From Lentimicrobiaceae bacterium (lineage in GTDB: Bacteria > Bacteroidota > Bacteroidia > Bacteroidales > JAGONC01), in assembly GCA_017993235.1 (NCBI GenBank), contig JAGONC010000010.1:19085-83084 (forward strand): a DNA stretch of 64,000 nt, written 5' to 3'. The notes under the pieces were generated by a model. That model worked only from the letters and a program-made list of their open reading frames with translations. It did not search any database and was not told the DNA's origin. The translations under genes were made by a program, and so were the position numbers. Positions 27,356 to 35,238 of this stretch are shown one piece after another. Every line of letters begins with the position of its first letter. Positions within the stretch are counted from its first letter, which is position 1.

Positions 27356-29482
27356 TCAGTAGACTAAGATTTTTTTACCGATGACTTTATCGGTGGTCTG
27401 GACAGAAAGAAGATAGCTTCCGGGTGGCAGTGATGAAATGTCAAGGGAGGTCAGGGAATTTTTATCCGTAAAGGTCCACCGGGATTGATGAACGACCTGG
27501 CCGGTGAGGGTTATTAATGTCAGGGTCGCGTTGGTTTCAGCAGGAGATTGTAATCTGATATACAATTTTTTACGGGAGGGAACAGGGTAAACTTCCATTT
27601 CATCGGTCGCTGGAATGAGGTTCGCTCCTGTCACGTTGGTCGAATAGTCTGCTTCCCATCCATCGCCTGTCACATCCGCATTGGTCACAAACATGATCAG
27701 CATTTTGTCGCTGGGACAGATCACGGGTTCGGGCAGGTCTGATCCTGAAAATGCGCCAAGGATCGTCATCGTGGTGAGGTCGTATATTTTCAGGATATCA
27801 CCGGATTCTTCCGTGTCGAAGGAGGTGAAGACCAGCTGGATATTTTCTGCACCCGGAGGGGTTATTTGCCACTGGCAGACCGAATTGTTGCCGTAGTGGA
27901 ATGCCCCGCTTCCGTCGCCCACATGCCCTGTATCTTCAGTCAGTGTGGTAATGCCGTTGCACCATATTGGGGTATGGGTCAGGTAGGTACAGGCCCATCC
28001 CGGCGCTTCTGACATATTGTCAGACATGAAGGTGACCAGCATCTGATTCGACCCGGAGGTGATTGCAGCGGGTAAGGTTGAACCTGAGAAGCTGCCCAGG
28101 AGTGGATCGTTTTCGGTGCTGCCGTCGTACACCTTGACCGTGTCTCCGGGGGCAATCTGGAAAGTGTCGAAATTTAGAACAATGTTGATAACGGAATCTT
28201 CCGGGGTTTGCGGATCAATAAGCCATGAACAGGCAGCATCGGGCGGATAATCATTCAGCGGGCCACTGCCATCGCCAAACGAACCTGCCAGTGCGTGCAG
28301 GGTGTCGGGACCACTGCAGAAAGGTGGATACGTGTTTTGCAGTGTATCGGGGTGGCAATTAATGATCAGCTCCTGTGCATAATTGAAATCGTTACCTCCT
28401 GGTGCAAGCTCATCCAGCAGGAAATAACCATCAAGGTAACCGCTCCATCCCCAGTTCATGTGAAAATATTCACCCTGGTATCCATCCACTACAAAACCGT
28501 GTCCGCTGGTGTAGGTGTAGTCAGCCCACCCTGCATAATAACAGGGCATCGCCCGGTCGAGATGTGCAACCACCAGGCTGTCCCAGTCCATTGAGGTCGA
28601 ATCCCTGAATACATACTGTGTTTCAGGCGAATACCTGAAATAGGTCTTATAGGAGTAGGCGGCTTTGTGGTTCCACATACCCGATGACGATGGCCCATAA
28701 TCCATATCCACGGAAACACCGATATGGAAAAGCAATTCGGCAATGGCCTCGTTCCTGGAGGTTGCGTTGTCAGTCATTGCATTCCAGTCATAGGTCGTAT
28801 TTTCAAAATCTGCACTGATCTCACCGTAATCCGGGTGATCATATGCATATGAACCTTCTCCTGCAAGGGGCCAGCGGTAATAATACATCAATTGACCCAT
28901 GGCTGTGGCAACGCATCCCGCCAGACAATGATCATGCGGACCATCCGGATCTTCGGGGCACAGGGCATTGTAAGGATAATCCTGGTTCCAGGTAGATGCA
29001 AGCAGGGGCTCCACCTCACGTCCGCTGAAGATATTCAGCCCATGACCGTCATCCACGGCTAACGCGTCCCATGCTTGCCGGATTTGATCAGCAGGTGGGG
29101 TTTGATGACGGATAAGCCACAGGATCTCCTCCTCGTAGTGCCCTGTCCAGGAACGCAAATTGCACGGCTGGTGATCTTCCTCCCAGTTACCGGAAAGGGA
29201 ATACCCGATCACCGGCGGAGCGGATTCCCATGCGGAAACGATCACGTAGCCGGCTGGTTTGAGATTGAAGACATAATAGAGCGCAGTATCATGGACCCTT
29301 TTCTGAAATTCATCTTCGATGGAAATGGACTGGAGCGGGGTATATGCATACCGGTTGACCCGACTGTAAAGGAAATTCCTGGCCACCCTGCCGGCCCTGT
29401 CAGCAGGAACCGCCTGGGAATAAGCAACCTGGATGTTCAGATGGAATAAAATGATCCAAAAGATAAGCAGTTTTTTGCGCAT
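27356..29482 (-). CDS. Secreted C10 (streptopain-like) cysteine peptidase with CUB domains and type IX sorting region
   Basis: A 708-residue secreted protease. A signal peptide spans about 1-23. A propeptide resembling the SpeB/Spi inhibitor fold follows, about 25-150 (YYVFNLKPAGYVIVSA). The peptidase domain, about 160-375, has the nucleophile C190 in HCLAGCVATAMGQLMYYY and H328 in TSGHGFVVDGYQG, then NWGWSG. Two CUB-like domains follow, at about 390-500 and 505-615, each with a repeated GDGSG motif and a YDGS or YDLT strand. The last 75 residues (VYPVPSRKKLYIRL to the end) are a type IX secretion sorting domain. Porphyromonas and Bacteroides C10 proteases include virulence factors; here it may be nutritional. 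Monocistronic. Confidence 0.92.
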   Translation of the reverse strand: MRKKLLIFWIILFHLNIQVAYSQAVPADRAGRVARNFLYSRVNRYAYTPLQSISIEDEFQKRVHDTALYYVFNLKPAGYVIVSAWESAPPVIGYSLSGNWEEDHQPCNLRSWTGHYEEEILWLIRHQTPPADQIRQAWDALAVDDGHGLNIFSGREVEPLLASTWNQDYPYNALCPEDPDGPHDHCLAGCVATAMGQLMYYYRWPLAGEGSYAYDHPDYGEISADFENTTYDWNAMTDNATSRNEAIAELLFHIGVSVDMDYGPSSSGMWNHKAAYSYKTYFRYSPETQYVFRDSTSMDWDSLVVAHLDRAMPCYYAGWADYTYTSGHGFVVDGYQGEYFHMNWGWSGYLDGYFLLDELAPGGNDFNYAQELIINCHPDTLQNTYPPFCSGPDTLHALAGSFGDGSGPLNDYPPDAACSWLIDPQTPEDSVINIVLNFDTFQIAPGDTVKVYDGSTENDPLLGSFSGSTLPAAITSGSNQMLVTFMSDNMSEAPGWACTYLTHTPIWCNGITTLTEDTGHVGDGSGAFHYGNNSVCQWQITPPGAENIQLVFTSFDTEESGDILKIYDLTTMTILGAFSGSDLPEPVICPSDKMLIMFVTNADVTGDGWEADYSTNVTGANLIPATDEMEVYPVPSRKKLYIRLQSPAETNATLTLITLTGQVVHQSRWTFTDKNSLTSLDISSLPPGSYLLSVQTTDKVIGKKILVY

Positions 29483-29587
29483 GATTCAATGGTTAAAAAA
29501 TCCCTCTAATTTATAAAAAATCCATAGGTTATGAAGGGATCGTCCACTTGGTGATGTAACTTTTTATGTCATCTCGGTGATTTTTAC

Positions 29588-29595
29588 TAATTTCG
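29588..29595 (+). promoter_or_regulatory. Candidate -7 element before hutI
   Basis: TAATTTCG differs from TAnnTTTG at one base and lies 25 bases before the ATG at 29621. The same octamer precedes the gene at 34181. Confidence 0.35.
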
Positions 29596-29620
29596 CCCAT
29601 GGAAAATTTTGAATGGGTGT

Positions 29621-30931
29621 ATGGCTAAGATGTTACTTATCAATAATATAAAAGAGCTGATCCAAACAGAGGGTGTACCTCGCCGTAAAGTCAGTGGTGC
29701 CGAGATGGCCATCCTTCCGACTGTCAAAGATGCTTACCTTTTCATCCGGGATGGATTGATCGCTGATTTCGGTCGGATGGAGGATATGCCGTTGTCGCCA
29801 TTCCATGAGCAATTTTCGCTTTGCCGGGTGATGGATGCCAGTGGCAGGATGGTACTACCCTGCTGGTGTGATTCACATACGCACCTGGTTTATCCTGCCA
29901 GCCGCGAGATGGAATATGTTGACAAGATCAGGGGAATGACCTATGAGGAAATCGCAAAAAGAGGAGGGGGAATCCTGAATTCAGCCGAAAAGCTGAAAGC
30001 TGCTTCGGAGGAGGAACTTCTGCGTGATGCCCTGGGCAGGATACAGGAGATCATCCGCTATGGCACCGGGGCAGTGGAAATCAAAAGTGGCTATGGCCTG
30101 ACGCTGGAAGGCGAGGTTAAAATGCTTCGGGTTATTAAAAAGCTGAAGGAGCTGACTCCGTTGACCATCCGGGCTAACTTTCTGGGTGCGCATGCCGTAC
30201 CCATGGAATTTCGTGCGAACAGGGAGAAATACGTGGATATTGTGGTGAATGAGATGATCCCCTTCGTGGCGCAGGAGCGGCTGGCTGATTTTGTGGATGT
30301 CTTTTGTGACCGGGGTTTCTTTTCGGTGGAAGATACGGGCAGGATCCTGGCCGCGGCCGTCGCAGCGGGCCTGAAACCCAAGATTCATGCAAACGAGCTG
30401 GATTATTCCGGTGGGGTTCAGATCGGTGTGAAACATGGAGCCCTGTCGGTTGATCATTTGGAACATGTCGGAGAGGAAGAAATTAGCGTATTGCTGGGAT
30501 CGCAGACCATGCCGACCATACTTCCGGGAGCTGCCTTCTTTCTTGGCTTAAATCCGGCTCCTGCCCGCCGGATGATCGATGCCGGGCTGCCGCTGGCTAT
30601 GGCGAGCGATTACAATCCCGGATCATCCCCATCGGGTAACATGCAACTGATGCTATCGCTGGGAAGCATCGTTTATAAGCTTCTCCCTGAAGAGGGTCTT
30701 CATGCGGTGACCATCAACGGTGCTTATGCCATGGATGTGGCAGATTCACTCGGGAGCATTGCCATCGGGAAAAAAGCCAATGTTTTCATTACGGTTCCTG
30801 TGCCCTCGTATTCATACCTACCCTATTCCTTTGGGGACAATAAAGTGGAAACCGTGATCCTCAACGGGGAGGTGGTAGAAGTTTTCGGGAGGCGGGAAGC
30901 GGGAGGCAAAGGTATGGGATTTGGATTTTGA
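29621..30931 (+). CDS. hutI: Imidazolonepropionase
   Basis: A 436-residue amidohydrolase that opens imidazolone-5-propionate to N-formimino-L-glutamate, step three of histidine degradation. Seen: metal-binding HTH in CDSHTHLVYPASREMEY (H86, H88), SGYGLTLEGEVKMLR, KIHANELDYSGGVQIGVKHG, DHLEH and the ASDYNPGSSPSGNM block. Length fits the family (about 400-420). A TTG at 29609 would add four residues; ATG 29621 is preferred. The last codons (GGKGMGFGF) run into an AT-rich GGATTTTGG repeat that supplies the stop, so the C-terminus looks eroded or extended by repeat sequence. The hutH and hutU genes are not in the window. Confidence 0.93.
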   Translation: MAKMLLINNIKELIQTEGVPRRKVSGAEMAILPTVKDAYLFIRDGLIADFGRMEDMPLSPFHEQFSLCRVMDASGRMVLPCWCDSHTHLVYPASREMEYVDKIRGMTYEEIAKRGGGILNSAEKLKAASEEELLRDALGRIQEIIRYGTGAVEIKSGYGLTLEGEVKMLRVIKKLKELTPLTIRANFLGAHAVPMEFRANREKYVDIVVNEMIPFVAQERLADFVDVFCDRGFFSVEDTGRILAAAVAAGLKPKIHANELDYSGGVQIGVKHGALSVDHLEHVGEEEISVLLGSQTMPTILPGAAFFLGLNPAPARRMIDAGLPLAMASDYNPGSSPSGNMQLMLSLGSIVYKLLPEEGLHAVTINGAYAMDVADSLGSIAIGKKANVFITVPVPSYSYLPYSFGDNKVETVILNGEVVEVFGRREAGGKGMGFGF

Positions 30932-30978
30932 AATTTGTTTGGATTTTGGATCCTGGGATTTGGAATTTATAAATTACG
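30914..30978. repeat. AT-rich TTTGGATTTTGG-type intergenic repeat, copy 1
   Basis: Quasi-repeats of TTTGGATTTT and GGGATTTGGAATTT fill the hutI-ftcD gap and the end of hutI. A second copy in inverted orientation lies at 50794-50847. Confidence 0.6.
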
Positions 30979-31015
30979 TATCGTCAGTTAATAATTCTAT
31001 TGAACCATCAGATCT

Positions 31016-32719
31016 ATGAAAGCACTAATCGAATGTGTACCCAATTTCAGTGAGGGCAACGATATGGGGATCATCCGGCAGATCACCGGAGAGATTGAGC
31101 GTGTGGAGGGAGTAAGGTTGTTGGATGTAGATCCGGGGAAAGCGACCAACCGGACCGTTGTCACTTTTGTCGGTGAGCCGGAGGCAGTTCTGGAGGCTGC
31201 CTTCCGGGCTGTCAAAATGGCATCGGAGGTGATTGACATGCGGGTGCACCGGGGTGAGCATCCCCGTTTTGGCGCCACGGATGTCTGCCCGTTGGTACCA
31301 ATCCGGGGGATTACCATGGACGAAGTGGCTGAGCTTGCCAGGAAGCTGGCGAAACGCATTGGTGACGAACTTGCCATTCCGGTGTATTGCTATGAGAATG
31401 CCGCATTTACGGAGGAACGCCGCAATCTGGCCAACTGCAGGGCAGGGGAGTATGAGGGACTGGCTGAGAAGCTGAAAAATCCGAAATGGAAGCCCGATTT
31501 CGGACCGGTCAGCTTTACCGGGAAGGTAGTCCAATCCGGCGCTACAGCGGTGGGAGCCAGGGATTTCCTGGTGGCGTACAATATCAACCTCAATACCACC
31601 TCCGTACGCCGCGCCAATGCGGTGGCGTATGATATCAGGGAAAAAGGCAGACCCGTGCGGGAAGGTCATCCGATCACCGGTAAGATCAAAAAAGATGAAC
31701 AGGGACAGGAAGTATATATTCCCGGAGCCCTCAAAGCCTGCAAAGCCATCGGCTGGTACATTGAAGAGTACGGCATTGCACAGGTTTCGGTCAACCTGAC
31801 CAACATCCGGATCACGCCGGTGCATGTTGCTTTCGAGGAAGCCTGCCGAAGGGCCGAAAAAAGAGGGATGCGGGTGACAGGTTCGGAACTGGTGGGACTG
31901 ATCCCTCTTCAGGCCGTGCTTGACGCGGGAAAATATTTCCTGAGAAAACAGAAGCGTTCTGTCGGTGTATCGGAGAAAGAGCTGATCAAAATTGCTGTCA
32001 GATCCCTTGGTCTGGACGACCTGAAACCTTTCAGGCCGGAGGAAAAGATCATCGAGTATCTCTTGATGGATTCGACGGAGAAGAATCTGATCGACAGATC
32101 TCTTCAGGCATTCACCGAGGAGACAGCTTCTGAGAGCCCGGCGCCGGGCGGAGGATCTGTATCTGCTGCAGTGGGGGCACTGGGAGCAGCCCTGGGAACC
32201 ATGGTCGCCAACCTTTCGTCTCACAAGGCCGGCTGGGATGAGCGATGGGAAGAGTTTTCGGGGTGGGCTGAGAAGGGACAACAACTGGTGTCGGAGTTGC
32301 TATTCCTGGTCGACGAAGATACCAGAGCCTTCAACAGGATCATGACTGCATTCGGATTGCCAAAGAAAACGCATGAAGAAGCGGCAATCCGTAAAGAGGC
32401 CATCGGGGAAGCATCCAAGTATGCCATCCGGATTCCCTTCCAGGTTATGCAGCGGGCACTGGATTCGATGGACATGCTGAAAGCCATGGCGGAATCCGGG
32501 CTACCGGCTTCCATCTCGGATGTGGGAGTGGGGGCACTTTGCGCACGCACCGCTGTCATGGGCGCATTCCTGAATGTCAGGATCAATGCTGCCGGACTCA
32601 ACGACCGCATCTATGCTGAAAAGATGGTCAGCAGCGGATCCCTTCTCGAACAGAAAGCCCTCGAAATGGAAAGGGAAATCCTTGAAATGGTGTCGGGAAA
32701 GATCAACCCGAAAACCTGA
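31016..32719 (+). CDS. ftcD: Bifunctional glutamate formimidoyltransferase / formimidoyltetrahydrofolate cyclodeaminase
   Basis: A 567-residue fusion enzyme. Residues of about 1-330 are the formiminotransferase (ALIECVPNFSEGND, FVGEPEAV, and the MRVHRGEHPRFGATDVCPLV block with the catalytic histidine region). Residues of about 350-560 are the cyclodeaminase (ETASESPAPGGGSVSAAVGA, then MVANLSSHK). Together they move the formimino group of formiminoglutamate to tetrahydrofolate and release ammonia, yielding glutamate and methenyl-THF. This is the step directly after HutI, whose gene is 84 bases upstream. Length and order match the animal and Bacteroidota fused form. The start ATG begins the conserved MKALIECVPNFSEG. 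Confidence 0.95.
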   Translation: MKALIECVPNFSEGNDMGIIRQITGEIERVEGVRLLDVDPGKATNRTVVTFVGEPEAVLEAAFRAVKMASEVIDMRVHRGEHPRFGATDVCPLVPIRGITMDEVAELARKLAKRIGDELAIPVYCYENAAFTEERRNLANCRAGEYEGLAEKLKNPKWKPDFGPVSFTGKVVQSGATAVGARDFLVAYNINLNTTSVRRANAVAYDIREKGRPVREGHPITGKIKKDEQGQEVYIPGALKACKAIGWYIEEYGIAQVSVNLTNIRITPVHVAFEEACRRAEKRGMRVTGSELVGLIPLQAVLDAGKYFLRKQKRSVGVSEKELIKIAVRSLGLDDLKPFRPEEKIIEYLLMDSTEKNLIDRSLQAFTEETASESPAPGGGSVSAAVGALGAALGTMVANLSSHKAGWDERWEEFSGWAEKGQQLVSELLFLVDEDTRAFNRIMTAFGLPKKTHEEAAIRKEAIGEASKYAIRIPFQVMQRALDSMDMLKAMAESGLPASISDVGVGALCARTAVMGAFLNVRINAAGLNDRIYAEKMVSSGSLLEQKALEMEREILEMVSGKINPKT

Positions 32720-32724
32720 GCATC

Positions 32725-32814
32725 TGCAGACACGGGAATCCACAGACCAGAGAATCCAGAGACCTTATTGCAACAGGTCCCCGGAGCTTCGCTCCCAGGG
32801 ACAGGGTGGTTTTT
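32725..32814 (+). terminator. Hairpin terminator and short repeats after ftcD
   Basis: GTCCC-c-GGAGC (32777-32787) pairs with GCTCC-ca-GGGAC (32791-32802) around a TTC loop. GGGTGG and a T-run at 32810-32814 follow. Upstream are imperfect copies AATCCACAGACC and AATCCAGAGACC (32738-32764). The element separates ftcD from the convergent HD gene. Confidence 0.6.
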
Positions 32815-34030
32815 AACGGTAAAGGATCATCACCAGGCTGAAGGTGATGATGAACAGAATAAATCCATACATGAAAATATCATAGGCAATCCGCAGCAAT
32901 TTGAATTTCTTGGCAAGAACCTTCCCCTGCGAATACTGATCCATGATCATAATACTGAACGTTTCCTCATCATCCCGCATGATCTCCTTGATCGCTTTTT
33001 CATAATCCCGGAAGGCTGTATTAAAGAAATTACCGAAAAACAGCAGATTGACACGTTTGTTCTGAACATCCTCTTCAGTGAATTCGCCTTTTAACAGGAT
33101 TGGCCGGGTACTTAAAATGGCTGCGACGAGGGAGGCAAGGCAGGATACGATCAGAATCATCACGGGAATGATCAGATTGGGATAATCCTGGTACCTTCTG
33201 ATAAATAAGGTTATGACCACTGAAATGATCAGGGTGTTCATGGTGATCAAAATGTTCGATTTATTGTCAGCAATGGCACTCAGGTTGATCTGCTTGCGGG
33301 AAGTGGTCCGGAACATGGTGTCAACAGCCCTGCTGTAGATGGGCTTCTGTGCAAGTTCCTTTTTCAGTCTCCTGGTCTCTTTTTTTAATTCTCCAACCAG
33401 GCCCGGGTAATCCATTCCGGTTTGCATGAGATCCTCTTCGGCCTTCCAGATTTTGATTTTCCGGTTGACCTCTTCAATATTTCCCTTTTTCCGTTCAGTC
33501 CAGATCTGGTTGGCGTAGGTCGTAAAATAGGGCTTTTTGAGGAGTTGTACTGATTCCTTCATAAATTCCAGTACGGGCGCACTCTCTTTCCTGAAAATGT
33601 TTCTTTCCAGGTGCAACAGAATGGTACGTTCAGCAAAATTGGCAAGGGCAAGGTGGTACATATCCGCATCACAGATCACCTGTTCCATCAGGTTTCTGGG
33701 TGTCTGTGGAATCCTGGTTGCATCAATGCATCCGCATATGACCACGATCCTATCGGGATCAAGTTCTTTGCCCGTTAAAAATTTCGTCGCAATTTTTTTA
33801 CTTTCCTCCTCGTGGTGGTCATAATCCATCGTATAGCCCGTATCATGGAACCAGGCTGCGATCTCCACCATCTCCATCTCCTCCGGGCTTAAATCCTCAT
33901 GCTGTCCAATGATTTTGCTGGCTTCAACCACTTCTTTGGTGTGAGCCAGGTTGTGATAAATGTATTTTTCCGGATCCAGATCTGCAAAAAGATGCAGACA
34001 GAATTCTTCGGTTTCTTTCAGCAGGCTCAA
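32813..34030 (-). CDS. HD-domain phosphohydrolase fused to a Pycsar-effector-type (PycTM) membrane domain
   Basis: A 405-residue protein. The N-terminal half, about 20-200, is an HD-superfamily domain: H26 and H30 in YHNLAHTKEVV, H62-D63 in AAWFHDTGY, and D121/D123 in ICDADMYHLA, so a metal-dependent phosphohydrolase site looks intact. A basic helical linker at about 205-245 follows. The C-terminal part, from about 250, has the PycTM-type phrase SAIADNKSNILITMNTLIIS, with membrane helices near 262-282, 288-309 and 382-404. Known PycTM effectors sense cyclic pyrimidine nucleotides and damage the membrane, but no cyclase gene is adjacent. The start is TTG: no ATG lies between the upstream in-frame stop and the HD motif. 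A nucleotide-controlled membrane protein is the best guess. Confidence 0.8.
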   Translation of the reverse strand: MSLLKETEEFCLHLFADLDPEKYIYHNLAHTKEVVEASKIIGQHEDLSPEEMEMVEIAAWFHDTGYTMDYDHHEEESKKIATKFLTGKELDPDRIVVICGCIDATRIPQTPRNLMEQVICDADMYHLALANFAERTILLHLERNIFRKESAPVLEFMKESVQLLKKPYFTTYANQIWTERKKGNIEEVNRKIKIWKAEEDLMQTGMDYPGLVGELKKETRRLKKELAQKPIYSRAVDTMFRTTSRKQINLSAIADNKSNILITMNTLIISVVITLFIRRYQDYPNLIIPVMILIVSCLASLVAAILSTRPILLKGEFTEEDVQNKRVNLLFFGNFFNTAFRDYEKAIKEIMRDDEETFSIMIMDQYSQGKVLAKKFKLLRIAYDIFMYGFILFIITFSLVMILYR

Positions 34031-34162
34031 GGGGCGGTGTGTTAATTGTCGAATGTCGCTTGTCGATTTTTAAGTCGAAATGCAGTGCATTGCAGGAACA
34101 ATTGTGCAAAATTATATAAAAACTGATTATTCAGGCACAGGATATTTTTTACGAAAATTCCG

Positions 34163-34170
34163 TAATTTCG
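34163..34170 (+). promoter_or_regulatory. Candidate -7 element directly before a GTG start
   Basis: TAATTTCG sits 10 bases before the GTG at 34181. If it is used, the mRNA would begin only a few bases before the start codon. Confidence 0.35.
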
Positions 34171-34180
34171 TTCGGGTAAA

Positions 34181-35191
34181 GTGCAAACTTCAAGAGAAAT
34201 ACAGACGAAGGGTACGGCATTATGGCCGTATGCTGCCATCATAACAGTAATTGCTGTGCTATTGATGGTTGCCTGTAAGAATACTTCCCTGTCAGGAGAT
34301 CGTGCGAAAAAGGGAGATCAGGCTCAGGAAATCAATAGCGCGGGGTACAACAGTTCATCATTGTTCATCTATGATTTATTTTCACCGGATCAAAGGATCA
34401 TCCTTCCACCCATCCTTACCGAAATTTCGGGGATATGTACTTACGATTCGGGCCGACTGGCCGGAGTTCAGGATGAACAGGGTCGTGTTTTTATATTTCG
34501 TATAAATGACGGAAAAATTGAATATACCTATAATTTTGCAGAAGATGGTGATTATGAGGATATTACAATGGCCCATAAATTCATTTATGTCTTAAAAAGC
34601 AATGGCGATATTTACCGGATCGATCCGGGTAAATCGGGAAAGAATGGTATTACGAGGTTCCAGACCCGACTCAGGTCAAGGAATGATTGTGAAGGACTGA
34701 CTTATGTACCGCACCTGGATGCCCTCCTGATAGCCTGCAAAGGATCTCCATCCCTCGACAAGCATGATCCTCCCGGGAAGTACAAAGCCATTTACAAATT
34801 TTTATTTCAGACAGCCGACATCGATACGGTTCCCTTTCTGATCATCAACACCGATGAAATTGGATTGGACGAACCAAAGGATTGGTACCAGGGCATTTCG
34901 ATCAAACTGGCGAATCAGCTGAGCCAGTATGGAAACATTGCTTTTCAGCCATCCGGCATCGCCTGCCATCCGGTCACACATCACTATTATATCCTTGCCC
35001 ATGTCGGCAAGGTGATCATCGTCGCCAGTCAAACAGGTGAAATTTTACAGATTTTACCCATAGATCCTGCTATCCTTAGGCAACCGGAAGGAATTTGTTT
35101 CAGCGACGACGGGACCCTGTATATCGCCAGTGAGGGTGCCGGTACCGATCCAGTCCTGGCCGTGTTCAGGGCAAAAAAAGATAGTCGGTGA
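34181..35191 (+). CDS. SdiA-regulated family lipoprotein (YjiK-like beta-propeller)
   Basis: A 336-residue exported protein. The N-terminus has a hydrophobic run with lipobox LLMVAC (C32). The body matches the SdiA-regulated/YjiK family, a beta-propeller of unknown function: LTEISGICTYDSGRLAGVQD, the acidic EDGDYEDI, NDCEGLTYVPHLDALLIACK, PSGIACHPVTHHYYIL and QPEGICFSDDGTLYIASEG. These repeated ISGI/EGL/SGI/EGI blades are its hallmark, often with calcium ligands. The start is GTG at 34181; the next ATG (34265) would cut off the signal peptide. It is divergent from the HD/PycTM gene across 150 bases and 47 bases upstream of the Asp-box gene. Confidence 0.8.
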   Translation: MQTSREIQTKGTALWPYAAIITVIAVLLMVACKNTSLSGDRAKKGDQAQEINSAGYNSSSLFIYDLFSPDQRIILPPILTEISGICTYDSGRLAGVQDEQGRVFIFRINDGKIEYTYNFAEDGDYEDITMAHKFIYVLKSNGDIYRIDPGKSGKNGITRFQTRLRSRNDCEGLTYVPHLDALLIACKGSPSLDKHDPPGKYKAIYKFLFQTADIDTVPFLIINTDEIGLDEPKDWYQGISIKLANQLSQYGNIAFQPSGIACHPVTHHYYILAHVGKVIIVASQTGEILQILPIDPAILRQPEGICFSDDGTLYIASEGAGTDPVLAVFRAKKDSR

Positions 35192-35208
35192 CCTGACAGT
35201 TTTTTAAC

Positions 35209-35216
35209 TACTTTTG
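35209..35216 (+). promoter_or_regulatory. Candidate -7 element before the Asp-box gene
   Basis: TACTTTTG is an exact TAnnTTTG match, 23 bases before the ATG at 35239. Confidence 0.5.
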
Positions 35217-35238
35217 CTTTCAGCTCAAGATCATCATT

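Noticed and set aside
29621..32719. A complete hut pathway
   Set aside because: Only hutI and ftcD are here. hutH and hutU must be elsewhere or absent.
32813..34030. A complete Pycsar defence system
   Set aside because: Only the membrane-effector-like half is present, with an HD domain; no pyrimidine cyclase gene is adjacent.
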